A DNA stretch of 64,000 nt from Scleromitrula shiraiana (lineage: Eukaryota > Ascomycota > Leotiomycetes > Helotiales > Sclerotiniaceae). The position numbers were made by a program, and so were the translations under genes. The DNA lies in the NCBI GenBank assembly GCA_028455995.1, contig JABELC010000003.1:1736001-1800000 (forward strand), in the 5' to 3' direction. Of this stretch, positions 50,756 to 64,000 are shown piece by piece. Within the stretch, counting starts at the first letter, position 1. Every line of letters begins with the position of its first letter. The notes under the pieces are model-generated. The model made no database searches. It worked only from the letters and a program-made list of their open reading frames with translations, and was not told the DNA's origin.

Positions 50756-52854
50756 TCCGTTGAGGAGATATACATTTTTGACGATGTATAATACTTTTTT
50801 TGAACTCTTTGAATAAATAATATAATATAGATGATATTTATAATTGTATAGTTTTATATTTTTAAAATTATATAAATATTAATTAGTGTATATATTATAA
50901 ATTGGAATTTTTATTTTATATATAATATTAATTTTAATAAATTTTAAATATTTTTATTTATTATTAATAGAAAACTTTTTATAATTTTTAATAATGAAAA
51001 GTTTTATAGATTATTTAGTTTTTTGATAAAGAAAAGAATTAAACTTTATGATATTTAAATATTTATTGTAAGAATAATAATTTTTAATTTTAATTTAGAT
51101 ATTATAAAATTTGAATATTTATTATAAATAAAATGGTCTTTAAATCAATTTTAAAATTATAAAATTTAAATATTTATTATAAATAAAATAACGATAAAAA
51201 TATGAATTATATTATATTATTTAAATATATATTATATTATTTAAAAAAAAATTTTAATAAATAAAAATATTAACAATAATAATTCTTTTATTATAATTAT
51301 AAAAACAATAATAAAATTATTTATATAAAAACTTTTATTTAAAAACTTTTATAAAACCTTTAATACTCTTTTTTTTATCTTTCTATATTTTTTTATTATT
51401 ACTCCATTTTCTCTTTTATTTTATAATAAATTTATTTATTATATATTTATTTTATAAATTAAAGTAATTATATCTAATTCAAAAATTTCATTAAAACAAA
51501 TTTTAATTTAATATCAAATTCATTTTATAAATTAAAATAATTATATTTAGCTTAAAATTTTATTAAACCAAATCTCTAATTTAATATTAAATATTTGTTT
51601 AATAATAATAAAAAAACTAAGCAAAAACAAATCTAATAACAATTATTATAATACTCAATAAACAAATATAAAGCATTATTGAAAGCATTTTTTTATTCTA
51701 CATTATAATATTATAAATAATATAATAAATAAAAAAAAAAAAAAAAAAAAGATTGAAAAACATAAATATAAACACAAACTTTAAACAATTATAAAAGAAA
51801 AACAACTTATTAAACATAAATATTTAAAATCTAAAATTGCTATTAATATCTTAATAACTAAAATAAATCTTTAATCAAACTAAAAATCTTTAATTATTAT
51901 TAAAAACATTATTAAAAAATCTTCATAAAAATATAATATATATAAAATTATTATAAAAATAATATTGATAAAAAATATTTAAATAAATATAAATTTTAAT
52001 ATTATAAATATAAATAAAAACTTTTTATTCAAAAACATAACAAATAATATTTTTAAAGAATTTATATTTGATTTTAAAAAAAGATAATAATAAAAAAATA
52101 ACAATATATACAATTTTGAATATAATTAAAATCTTAAATCTAAATAAAATAAAAAGCATCATAAAAATCCATTTGATAAGTTATTTTTAAGCGATTTAAA
52201 CTTTATTAATTGATATAAAAAATATAATATAAAAAACTTATATATAATAAATTATTATTTAAAATATAAATTCAATAAATATATAATTAATAACTTAAAG
52301 ATTTTTATTGATATAGACTTATAGATGGATTTTAAAACAATATTTAAAGCAATAAAAATAAAGATATTTTAAATATTGAATAAAAGATATTTAATAATAA
52401 TAAAAAGAATATTATAAAAAGATAGTATTTATATTAATATATTTATATTAATAGTTTATATATTATAAAATATAATATATATAAGATTATGCCTTAAATA
52501 GACTGAAGTTTATTTAAAGAAAATTTATAAAAATTAATCAATAAAACTTAAATTTAACAATATAAAAACAATAATAAAAGATTTAAAATAAAAATAAAAT
52601 TAAAAAAAAATGTAAAAAAACAAGTTAAAAAAGAAAAGCAAATTAAATAAGATATTTTAATTATATAAATAATGGTTAATTTATTAAAGCATTTTAATAA
52701 ATTATTAAAAAATATTTAATTTATAATAAAGATTGATTTTAAATATTTATTTAAAATTATTTTAATAATAATGATATATAATTTAATAAATTATATTATT
52801 TAATAAATAATTTTATTTAATAATTTTATATTATATAATGATTAAAATTATTAA

Positions 52855-53160
52855 AATAAAAATAATTATGATAAAAATTACTGTAATCAAAATAATTATA
52901 TATTTTAATTTGATTAAAATTATTTTGATCAAAATCAATTTAGTTAAAATCAATTTAATCAAAATCATTATAATATAAATAATTATAATAAAAATTATTA
53001 TAATCAAAACAATTATATATTTTAATTTGATTAAATTCAAATTAATTAAAATTAATTTGATTAAAATCAATTTGATTAAAATTAACTTGATTAAAATCAA
53101 TTTAATCAAGATTATTATATATTTTAGATCAATCAAAATGATTATAATCAAAATAATTAT
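52855..53160 (+). repeat. Degenerate 15-bp tandem repeat encoding Gln/Asn-rich segment (F1)
   Basis: Units resembling AAAATCAATTTAATC repeat many times. In the plus frame they read QNQFN/QNNYN once CAA-to-TAA changes are allowed for. The same block is at 59830-60125 in F2. Confidence 0.7.
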
Positions 53161-56100
53161 AATTTTTAATATAAATAAAATTCAAAAAAAAGACAAAAAG
53201 ATAAAAAGTTATATATATATAAAGATAAATATAAGGATTAAAGATATTATTAAGAAAAAAACTATTAATATTATATATTAAAAATCCAATATTAGATTAA
53301 TTTAAGTAAGATATATAATAATATAATAAAATTTAATGATAAAGATAATGATTTTGATTATAAATTAATTATATATAAATTAATTTTATAATATATAAAT
53401 ATTCTAAATAAATTTATAATAATAATATTTTTAATTATATTCAAAAATAAAGTGTTTAAATATTATATATTGAATTTTATTATATTTTTATAAAAAATAA
53501 AAGGTTGAATTACAAGATTTAAAGTATAATATTAAAAAAAACTATATTATTATAATATAATAAACAAATGAATAAAATTAATAATAAAAAATATAATAAA
53601 TAAAAATCAAAAGAAAAAATTTAAATAATATTTAAAGTTATTCTTTATAAAAATAAAGCGATTATATAAGATTTTATTAAGCAATATAAAAAGCTAATTA
53701 TATCTTTATAAAAAAACAATTTTATTATATTAATAAATCAAATAATATATTTAAATATATTATTGATTAATTATAAATATTTTTAATTTTATTTAAAAAA
53801 TCAAAAAAGTAATTTAGATCTATAATAAATTATAAAACAATAGTATTAATATATATTTTATTAAAAAAGAATTTATAAATAATTTATAAAATTAAAATAG
53901 GAATTTTAATTATAATAAATATAATAAAATAAATAAATATAATGATTAAAAAAAATATAATAATTATTAAAATCGATTTAAATTATGATTTAATATTTAA
54001 AAATAATATAATAAAGAAAACTTTAGATTAATCTATAAAAAACAATATTAAATATATAAAAAAAAAGTTATTTTTTTATAAATTATTCAAAATCAAATCA
54101 AGAAAAAGTTTAAAAAAAATATAAAAAAAAGATTATTAAAAGTAATAATAATTATATATATAAATAATTTTTGATATATTATAAAAAAAAATGAAAGATA
54201 AAAAAAAAGAATATTAAAAAAATCTATAAAATATTTTATATAAAAATAAAATATTTAAATAAAACTATATTAAAAATATATTATATATCAAATAATTTAA
54301 TTAATAATCTATAAATAATCGTTAAACTTATAAAAAAAGCATTTAAATATATATTAATATATAAAAGATTATTAAATAATAATTAAACTAATAAAAATAT
54401 AATATTAAAGTAAATTATATATAATTTTAAAATATTTTTTATAAATAATAAATATAACTTCAATAAATTTCAAAATATTATAATCGATATAAAAATAGTA
54501 ATAATATTAATTATTAATAAACGGCAATTCAAAATATTATAAAAATTAATCGATTTAATTATTAATTATAATAAAGCAAAAATTGCAAAAATTATATTTA
54601 AAAAAAAAATATTAAAAAATCTATTAAATTATATAAAATCGAATTATTAATTAAATAAATTAAAATTTATATTATTTATATAAATATACTATTTTTATTT
54701 TATTTAATAAATACAAATAAATTTGATATATTTTTTAATAATAAAAAAAATCAAATTATTTACAATAAAATTAATAAATATTTTTTTATTATATAAAAAT
54801 ATAATTATAGTTTTTCATTATAAAAATATAATTATAATATATTTATATAATTAATAATTTTAAACAATATTTATTATTTTATAAAAACAAAATTATAATA
54901 TTTATATAAACATTTTAATTATTTAATTATTTATAAATTATATAATATAATTAAATAAATTAATTATAATAATATAAATAATAACAAAATTAATAAATTA
55001 ATAAAATATTATAATTAATATCAAATATACAATAAATTATTAAAAAAATTCAAATTCAAAATCAATAATAATAAAAATAACAATATTCAAGTCAATTATA
55101 CAATTATAATTAATATTATATATATTAATAAAAAATAATATTATATATATTTAATAAAATAATAAAATATTAAACAATAATATTTTTAAATAACTTATTA
55201 ATAAAATATATTTGAAATACAATTTGATTTAAATAAATTAATATTTATATAGAATTTTTAAACCATATTATTATTAATATAAATATATAATTTATCATAA
55301 AAAAATTCAATAAATATATAAATATTATAATAATTAAAATAAAAATAATTTTTATAAAATCTTATTAATCAATTAATAGAATTAAATAATATTATAAAAT
55401 TATATAATAAATATATAAAATTCTACAAAATAAATTATAATAATTTAATTTTATAAAAAAATAAATATTATAAAAAATAATAAAAACTATAAATAATTTA
55501 ATAAGTTTTAATAAATTAGTTCTAATATTTTTAATATTTAATATATTTATATATATAGAAAAATCAAATTTATTAATAAAAATTATTATTAATCAAATAA
55601 TAAAATTATAAAAAATAAATAATAAAATTTATAAATAGAAAGCGATTTAATTAATAAAAGATATATTATAAAAACAAAATAGATTATTTATATATATAAT
55701 ATATAATTTAAAAATATATTTAAAAATTTTAATATATAAAAAGATTATTAAAATAAAAAAGAATTAGATAAAATTTTATATCCTTAAATTAATAAAAAAT
55801 AAAAATTATAAAATCAATATAAATAATTATATTATAATAATATAATTAATATTGATTTATTTATATTATAAAAAACTTATTAATTTAATATTAATATTAT
55901 TATTAATATATACAGAAAACTATATATTATTTATATTCATATATAATAATAATAATTAATTCATTATTTAAAAAATATTAAAAACAACAATATTAAAGTT
56001 ATTTGAATTAATAATTTGCAAATATAATAAATTAAAAAAAAATCAAAATTCTAATATTTTACTATTAATAATGATTTAACTTTATTAATATATTTAATAA

Positions 56101-59100
56101 AATATATAATAAAAAGTATAATCTAGATTATATATAAAAAATAAAGATTTTAAAAAAATATTATTAAATATTATAATATTATTAAATAATTATTGGAATA
56201 TAAATCATAAAGTAATATGTAATAGTATATAACTATAGTTGTATATATATATAATTTGATAATCTGTATTATAGATAAATTAATAATAAAAATATATTAT
56301 ATAAAATTAATATATTATATATTATATATTTTATTATAATAAAATTATATTGATTAATATTATATAGATTAAATATTGTAAATATTAAAGTGATATTATA
56401 GTAATAGAATATTTTTGAAGAGATTGGAATTGAATTTGAAATATTAATAAAATATTTTGATTAAAAATAATATATGATGTTAAAATAGAATATATAAATG
56501 TTAAGGCGATATTATAAGTTTTTGTATTTATTATATATATTTTTAGCTTGGCTTTTTTAATTTAATTTTTTAATATTTCAAATTTTTTAATTTTTATTTT
56601 TTTAAAATGTTTTCTAATGATTTTTATAATATTTTCAAAACTTTAATGATAAAAAAAATTTTTTCATCATTTTTTTTATTATTCTTTTTTTATTTCTTTT
56701 TTTTACTTTATTTTATATATTCATTATTTTTGGATTTATAGAAATTATATTAAAAAGCTTTGATTTTTGTTTGAAAATATTGTTATTTTTAAATTAATAA
56801 AATTTATAAAAATTTAGGAATATTTTTTAAAAATAAACAAATCTTTATTATTTTATAATAATTTATTTTCTTTTTTTTTTCTTTTTTTTTAATTTCTTTT
56901 TATATAATAATAAAGAATTTATTTTTTTATTAAAATATAATATTTTTTTTTAATCATTTATATAAATACTTTTATTTAATTTTTTTTTTGAATCAATATG
57001 ATAAAAAAAAATTTTTCTTTTTTAGATTATTTTTTTTAAATCAAAATTTTAAAGAATATAATGAATTTTATAAACTATTCAAAAATAAATTTAATTTTAA
57101 AAATAATTTCGATAATAAAACTTTTTGATTATATATTTAATTTAAAACTTTAAAATATATTTATTATTATATTTTTAATAACGATATTTTATAAATATTT
57201 AAAAATGATTTTATCAATTGAATTTGAAAGTATTTTGTTATAGTTTAAGAAAAGAACTTTTTTATTTTATAATTTTTTAAATGATTTTTATAAAAATTTA
57301 ATATTAATATTTTTATTAATTTTAATGTTAATATTAGTTTGATTTTTATATTTATTTTTAAAGTTTTATTTAAATAGATTTTAGAAATAATAAAAATAAT
57401 AGTTTATAATATATAATTTAACATATGATTAAATATTTTTATTATATTAATTAAAAGACTTAATAATTTAAAAAAAAAAGATAAAAAAATTTTTATTATT
57501 AATTTTATTAAAGATTATAAATAAAAAAAAGATAAAAATAAAAATAAAAATAAAAAGAATAGAAAAAGTAAGTAAAAGAAATAAGCGATATTTAAAAAAT
57601 TATTTAATTTTAAAAAATTCAATTCTAAATTAATATTTATTAAAAAAAAATAATAATAATAATGACTGTCTGTATAGTCAAACACGTGACCTTACGTCAC
57701 GTGTCAGTTGAAGAGATATATATCCTTAACAATGTATAACATTCTTTTTGAACTTTTTAAACAAATAATATAATATTGATTAATAATGTAATTGTATAGT
57801 TCTATATCTTTAGAATTATATAAATATTAATTAATATATATATTACAAATTAGAACTTCTATTTTATATATAATATTAATTTTAATAAATTTTAAATATT
57901 TTTATCTATTATCAATAAAAAACTTTTTATAATTCTTAATAATAAAAGGTTTTATAGATTATTTAGTTTTTGATAAAAAAAAAAAATAAATTTTATAATA
58001 TTTAAATATTTATTACAAAAATAATAATTTTTAATTTTAATTTAAATATCATAAAATCTAAATGTTTATTATAAACTAAATGGTTTTTAAATCGATTTTA
58101 AAATTATAAAACTTGAATATTTATTATAAATAAAATAATGATAAAAATACAAATTATATTATATTATTTAGATGCTTATTATATTATCTAAAAAAATATT
58201 TTAATAAATAAAAACATTGATAATAATAATTATTTTATTATAATTATAAAAATGATAATAAAATTATTTATATAAAAATCTTTATTTAACAATCTTTATA
58301 AAACCTTCAACAAATTCTTTTTTATATTTCTACATTTTTCTATAATTACTCCACTTCCTCTTCTATTTTATAACAAATTTGTTTACCATATATTCACTTT
58401 ATAAAACTAGAATAATTATATCCGACTTGAAAACTTTATTAAAATAAATTTTGATTTAATATCAAATTCATTTTATAAATTGAACAATTATATTTGATCT
58501 AAAATTTTATTAAACCAAATTTTTGATTTAATATCAAATATTCGTTTAATAATAATAAAAAAACTAAACAAAAACAAATTCAATAATAATTATAATATTA
58601 TTTAATAAACAAACATAAAACATTATTAAAAATACTCTTTTATTTTACACTATAATACTATAAACAATATGATGGGCAAAAACAATATAAAGAAAAAAAG
58701 GAAATCGAGAAGCATAAACATAAATATAAATTTTAAATAATTACAAAAAGAAAGCAATTTAATAAATATAAATATTTAAAATTTAAGATTATTATTAATA
58801 ACTTAATAATTTAAATAAATACTTAATCAAATTAAAAAACTTTAATCAATATTAAAGATATTATTAAAAAATCTTAATAAAAGTTTAATATATATAGATT
58901 TATTATAAAAATAATATTAACAAAAAATATTTAAATAAATATAAATTTTGATATCTTAAATATAAATAAAAATCTCTTTATTTAAAAACATAATAAATAA
59001 TATTTTTAAAAAATTTATATTTAATTTTAAAAAAAAACAATAAATAAGGAATGATAATATATACGATTTTAAATATGATTAAAATTTTAAATTTAATTAA

Positions 59101-59829
59101 AAGAAAAAGTATTATAAAAATTTATTTAATAAATTATCTTTAAATAATTCAGATTTTATTAATAAATATAAAAGATATAATATAAAAGATCTATATGTAA
59201 TAAACTATTATCTGAAATATAAACTTGATAAATATATAATCGATAATTTAAAGATCTTTATTAATACAGATTTATGGATGGATTTTAAAGAAATATTCGA
59301 AGATATAAATACAGAAATATTTTAAGCATTAAATAAAGGATATTTAATAATAATAAAAAAAGCATTATAAAAAGGTGATATTTATATTAATATATCTATA
59401 TTAATAGTTTATACAATATAAAACATAATATATACAAAATTATACTTTAAATGGATTAAGGCTTATTTAAAGAAGATTTATAAAAATCAATTAACAAAAT
59501 TCAAGTCTAATAATATAAAGGTAATAATAAAAAATCTAAAACAGGAATGAGATCAAGAAGAAAATGCAAGAAAACAAGCTAAAAAAGAAAAATAAATTAA
59601 ATAGAACATTCTAATCATATAAATGGCAATCAATTTATTAAAACATTTTAATAAATGATCAAAAAATATCTAATCTATAATAAAAGTTGATTTTAAATAT
59701 TTATTCAGAATTATTTTAATAATAATGATATATAATTTTATGCGCTATATTATTTAATACATAATTTAATATATAATTTTATTTAATAACTACACATTAT
59801 ATAATGATCAAAATCATTAGGATAAAAAT

Positions 59830-60125
59830 AATTATAATAAAAATCATTATAATCAAAATAAATGTATGCTTGAATTTGGTCAAAGCCATTTTGATTAAAA
59901 TTAATTTAATTAGAATCAATTTAATCAAAATTATTACAATATAAATAATTATAGTAAAAATTATTATAATTAAAACAATTGTATATTTTAAATTAGTCAA
60001 AATCAATATGATCAAAATTAATTTAATCAAGATCAATTTAATCAAAATTATCGTATATTTTAGAACGATCAAAATAATTATAATTAGAGTAATTATGATT
60101 ATAATCAAAATAACCGTGATTTTTA
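59830..60125 (+). repeat. Degenerate 15-bp tandem repeat encoding Gln/Asn-rich segment (F2)
   Basis: Counterpart of the F1 block; plus-frame traces such as NYNKNHYNQN and QNQYDQN, crossed by TAA at former CAA codons. Confidence 0.7.
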
Positions 60126-60837
60126 ATGCAAATAAGATTAAGAAAAAGAGCAAAAAGATAAAAGAGTATATATATATAAAGATAAATATGAAAATTAAGG
60201 ATATTATTAAAAGAAAAACTATTAATATTATATATTAAAAATCTAATATTAAATCAATTTAAATAAAATATATGATAATATAATAAAATTCAATAATAAA
60301 GATAACAATTTTGATTATAAATTAATTATATATAAATTAATTTTATAATATATAAATATTTTAAATAAATTTATAGCAATAATATTTTTAACTATATTTA
60401 AAAATAAAATGCTTAAATATTATATATCAAATTTTATTATATTTTTATAAAAAATAAGAAATCTAATTGCAAAATTTAAAGCATAATATTAAAAAAAATT
60501 GTATTATTATAATATAATGAATAAATGGATAAAATTAACAATAAAAAGCATTATAAATAAAAATCAAAAAAAGAAGTTTAAATAATATTTAAAGTTATTT
60601 TTTGTGAAAGTAAAGTGATTATATAAGATTTTATTAAATAATATAAAAAATTAATTATATTTTTATAAAAAGATAATCTTATTATATTAATAAATCAAAT
60701 AATATATTTAAATATATTATCGATTAATTATAAATATTTTTGACCTTATTTAAAAAATTAAAAAAACAATTTAAATTTATAATAAATTATAAAATAATAA
60801 TATTAATATATATTATATTGAAAAAAAAGTTTATAGA

Positions 60838-61085
60838 TAATTTATAAAATTAAAGTAAAAGTTTTAATTGTGGTAAATATAACAAAATAAATAATTATAA
60901 TAATTAAAAAAAATATAATAATTATTAAGATTGATTTGAATTATAATTTAATATTTATAAATAATTCATAAAACTAAAATAAAAACTTTAATTATAATAA
61001 ATATAATAAAACAAATAATTATAATGATCAAAAAAAACATAATAATTATCGAAATCGATTCAAATTATAATTTAATATTTAAAAA
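60838..61085 (+). repeat. ~124-bp tandem duplication inside F2
   Basis: Two adjacent copies of the zinc-knuckle segment; F1 has one (near 53870-54000). The left copy retains G (GTGGTAAATATAAC), the right copy retains C (ATCGAAATCGATTC) and has lost G. Confidence 0.75.
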
Positions 61086-64000
61086 TAATATAATAAAAAA
61101 AACTTTAAATTAATCTATAAAAAACAATATTAAATGAATAAAAAAAAAAGATATTTTTTTATAAATCACCTAAAATTAAATTAAAAAAAAATCTAAAAAA
61201 AGTATAAAAAAAAGTCATTAAAAAAAAATAATAATTATATATATAAATAATTTTTGATATATTATAAAAAAAAGCAAAAAACAAAAAAAAAAAATATTAA
61301 AAAAACTTATAAAGTATTTTATATAAAAATAAAATACTTAAATAAAACTATATTGAAAACATATTATATATTGAATAATCTAATTAACAATTCACAAATA
61401 ATTACCAAATTCGCAAAAAAAATATTTAAATATATATTAATATATAAAAAACTATTTAATAATGATTAAGTTAATAAAAACATAATATTAAAACAAATCA
61501 TATATAATTTTAAAATATTTTTTATAAATAACAAATATAATTTCAATAAATTTCAAAACATTATAATCAATATAAAAATAACAATAATATCAATTGATAA
61601 CAAATAATAATTTAAAACATTATAAAAACTAATTAATTTAATTATTAATTATAATAAAATAAAAATCATAAAAATTATATTTAAAAAAAAAAATATTAAA
61701 AAATTTATGAAATTATACAAAATCGAATTATTAATTAAATAAATCAAAATTCATATTATTTATACAAATATATTATTTCTATTTTATTTAATAAATATAA
61801 ATAGACTTAATATACTTTTTAATAATATTAAAAACTAAATTATTTATAATAAAATTAATAAACATTTTTTTACTATATAAAAATATAATTATAGTTTTTT
61901 ATTATAAAAATATAATTATAATATATTTATATAATTAATAATTTCAAATAATATTTATTATTTTATAAAAATAAAATTATAATATTTATATAAATATTTC
62001 AATTATTTAATTATTTATAAATTATATAATATATTTAAATAAATTAATTATAATAATATAAATAAAAATAAAATCAACAAATTAACAAAATATTATAATC
62101 AATATCAAATATATAGCAAATTATTAAAAAAATTTAAATTCAAAATTAATAATAATAAAAATAATAATATTTAATTCAATTATATAATCATAATTAATAT
62201 TATATATATCAATAAAAAAAATAATATTATATATATTTAATAAAACAATAAAATATTAAATAATAATATTTTTAAATAATTTATTAATAAAATATATTTA
62301 AAATATAATTTAATTTAAATAAATTAATATTTATATAAAATTTTTAAATTATATTATTATTAATATAAATATATAATTTATTATAAAAAAATTCAATAAA
62401 TATATAAATATTATAATAATCAAAATAAAAATGATTTTTATAAAATTTTATTAATCAATCAATAAAATTAAATAATATTATAAAATCATATAATAAATAT
62501 TTGAGATTTTATAAAACAAATTATAATAATCTGATTTTATAAAAAAATAAATATTATAAATAATAATAAAAACTATAAATAATTTAATAAACCCTAATAA
62601 ATTAATTTCAACATTTCTAATATTCAATATATTTATATATATAAAAAAATTGAATTTATTAATAAAAACTATTATTAATCAAATAATGAAATTATAAAAA
62701 ACAAATAATAAAATTTATAAATATAAAATAATTCAATTAATAAAAAATACATTACAAAAACAAAATAAATTATCTATATATACAATATATAACTTAAAAA
62801 TACACTTAAAAATTTTAATATATAAAAAGATTGCAAAAATAAAAAAAAAATAAATAAAACTTTATATCTTTAAATTAATAAAAAATAAAAATTATAAAAT
62901 CAATATAAATAATTATATTATAATAATATAATCAATATTAATTCATTTATATTATAAAAAATTTATTAATTCAATATCAATACTATCGATAACATATACA
63001 AAAAACTATATACCATCTATATCCACAAACAATAACAATAATCAATCAATTGCTTAAAAAACATTAAAAACAATAATACTCAAACCAACAATTCACAAAT
63101 ATAATAAACTAAAAAAAAGTTAAAGCTCTAATATTTCACTATCAATAGCGATTCAATCTCATCAATATATCTAATAAAATATATAATAAAAAATACAATC
63201 TAAATTATATATAAAAAATAAAGATTTTAAAAAAATACTATTAAATATCATAATATTATTAAATAATAAATATACTACATATCTAATTAATACTTTCTTT
63301 ATAAAAAAATTAATTTCCTCTATTAAATAAACTAAATATAATAAAAAAAAAACAAATAAAATATATATAAAATCAAAAAAAAAAATTAAATAAATTAATA
63401 AAAATTAATATATTCAAAATAATAAAACAAAAAAATATTTCAATAAAAATAAAAATCTTTAAATACAAATAAATTAATAAATTCAAATATCTAAATATAA
63501 AAAACATATATAAAAAATCAAAGTTTATTATATAAAGTTTTAATAATATAAAAAAATATATTATATTTATATAATTTTTAACTATATAATATTTAATTTA
63601 TTAATTAATATTAATAATTATAACTATTATAATAATAATAAAAAACAATAATATATTTAATATTTATTTATATAATATCATTTAAATATATATATAAATA
63701 AATTCAAAATTTATATATTTTATTTTTATATATATAATTCTAGAAATAAAATATTTATTTAAAATTATATTTTATATAATATAATTATTATATAAAATCC
63801 CAAAAATAAAAAGTCATTAATTCAATATATATTTAAACTATTATATTATAAAATTTAAAATAACAATATCAATATATAATCTTTATTTATTACATATATA
63901 AAAATAAAGATTTAGAATTATAATAATATAAATTAATAATACTTTAATCATTATTAATAAATAATTTATTTATAAAAAAAAATATTATTTAAAAAAAACT

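Larger units (their letters stand above)
49022..64000. mobile_element. E2: second copy of the E TIR element (left part; runs off window)
   Basis: Begins GCCCTACGGTATCA and follows E1's left end through TATTCAGGGAG and TGAATAGAATTCAATGA. Its own DNA runs at least to 50718, where F1 begins; the right TIR is not in the window. At ~1.7 kb before F1 it is longer than the whole of E1, so E1 may be an internally deleted copy, or an unrecognised further insert lies in 49.2-50.7 kb. No transposase frame survives in this 90%+ A+T stretch. Confidence 0.6.
50719..64000 (+). mobile_element. F1: LTR-type retroelement (5' part, interrupted by G at 56191)
   Basis: Begins TGTCTGTATAGTCAAACACG, as F2 does at 57667. 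F1 and F2 then align for ~5.4 kb. Remnants on the plus strand: a Gln/Asn-rich repeat region (~52855-53160), a gag-like core (~53330-53700, with LKYYI- and IINKNQKK-type traces) and a zinc-knuckle trace near 53890-53960. Stops in all frames. Own sequence visible: 50719-56190. The 3' part lies beyond the window. Class is inferred from the gag-like order; LTR length unknown. Confidence 0.6.
56191..64000 (+). mobile_element. G: A/B-family LTR retrotransposon (5' part) inserted in F1
   Basis: 5' LTR at 56191-56349 (TATTGGAATATAAATCATAA ... AAAATTATA), then the same leader as B (TTGATTAATATTATATAG) and gag up to 57666, where F2 interrupts it. Preceded by ATAAT at 56186-56190, the presumed target duplication. 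The rest of G lies beyond the window. This is the fourth copy of the A/B family here. Confidence 0.85.
57667..64000 (+). mobile_element. F2: second F element, inserted in G (runs off window)
   Basis: Same start as F1, preceded by ATGAC (57662-57666), the presumed target duplication. It aligns with F1 to about 63270 and then continues past the point where F1 is cut by G. It differs from F1 by a ~124-bp tandem duplication around the zinc-knuckle region (60838-61085), where a less damaged CFNCGKYNK trace is seen at ~60862-60888. Confidence 0.72.

Noticed and set aside
52831..53281. CRISPR-like or functional minisatellite array in F1
   Set aside because: Repeat units are 15 bp, degenerate, contiguous without spacers, and multiples of codons; better explained as a low-complexity coding repeat.

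Overview
This window reads as nuclear DNA of a filamentous ascomycete fungus. The genes have short introns (about 50-170 bp) with GTATGT/GTAAGT-type donors, CTGAC/CTAAC-like branch sites and AG acceptors, and the products are fungal families. The long, almost pure A+T stretches are transposons wrecked by C-to-T / G-to-A mutation, as expected of repeat-induced point mutation (RIP). A leotiomycete is my guess from overall style only. All gene models below were spliced by eye.

Layout. (1) 1-16.5 kb is a normal-composition gene island: a PsiD/phosphatidylserine-decarboxylase-like enzyme (-), a flavin-nucleotide-binding protein (+), a DUG1-like Cys-Gly dipeptidase (+), a possibly decayed Ser-rich gene (+), a beta-propeller/PI-PLC-like protein (+), a small secreted protein (-), a membrane-anchored expansin-like protein (-) and, divergent from it, a one-TM protein (+). 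(2) 16.5-43.1 kb is one stack of transposons inserted into each other. A TIR element (E1, 16505-43133) holds a minus-strand LTR retrotransposon (A1, 16673-42437). A1 holds a plus-strand copy (B, 20924-40141), and B holds a minus-strand copy (A2, 26318-38866). A2 was hit twice, by a copia element (C, 31757-37209) and by a deleted Tc1-type transposon (D, 30293-30919). Target-site duplications are readable for A1, B, A2, C and D. Once the insertions are removed, A1, B and A2 are each about 6.5-6.7 kb. (3) 43.1-49.0 kb is a second gene island: a serine beta-lactamase-like hydrolase (+), a protein kinase-like protein lacking the HRD aspartate (+), and a dienelactone hydrolase (-) whose 5' end is cut off by a transposon. 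(4) 49.0-64 kb is a second nest: E2 (same family as E1), then F1, then G (same family as A/B), then F2, running off the window.

The genes do not form an obvious pathway or cluster. They look like independent metabolic, secretory and signalling genes between two blocks of dead transposons. The clearest biology is in the transposon blocks: a multi-level insertion history that can be ordered from the sequence, RIP damage that changes strand along an element, and LTR edges that keep CACGTG motifs in otherwise erased DNA.
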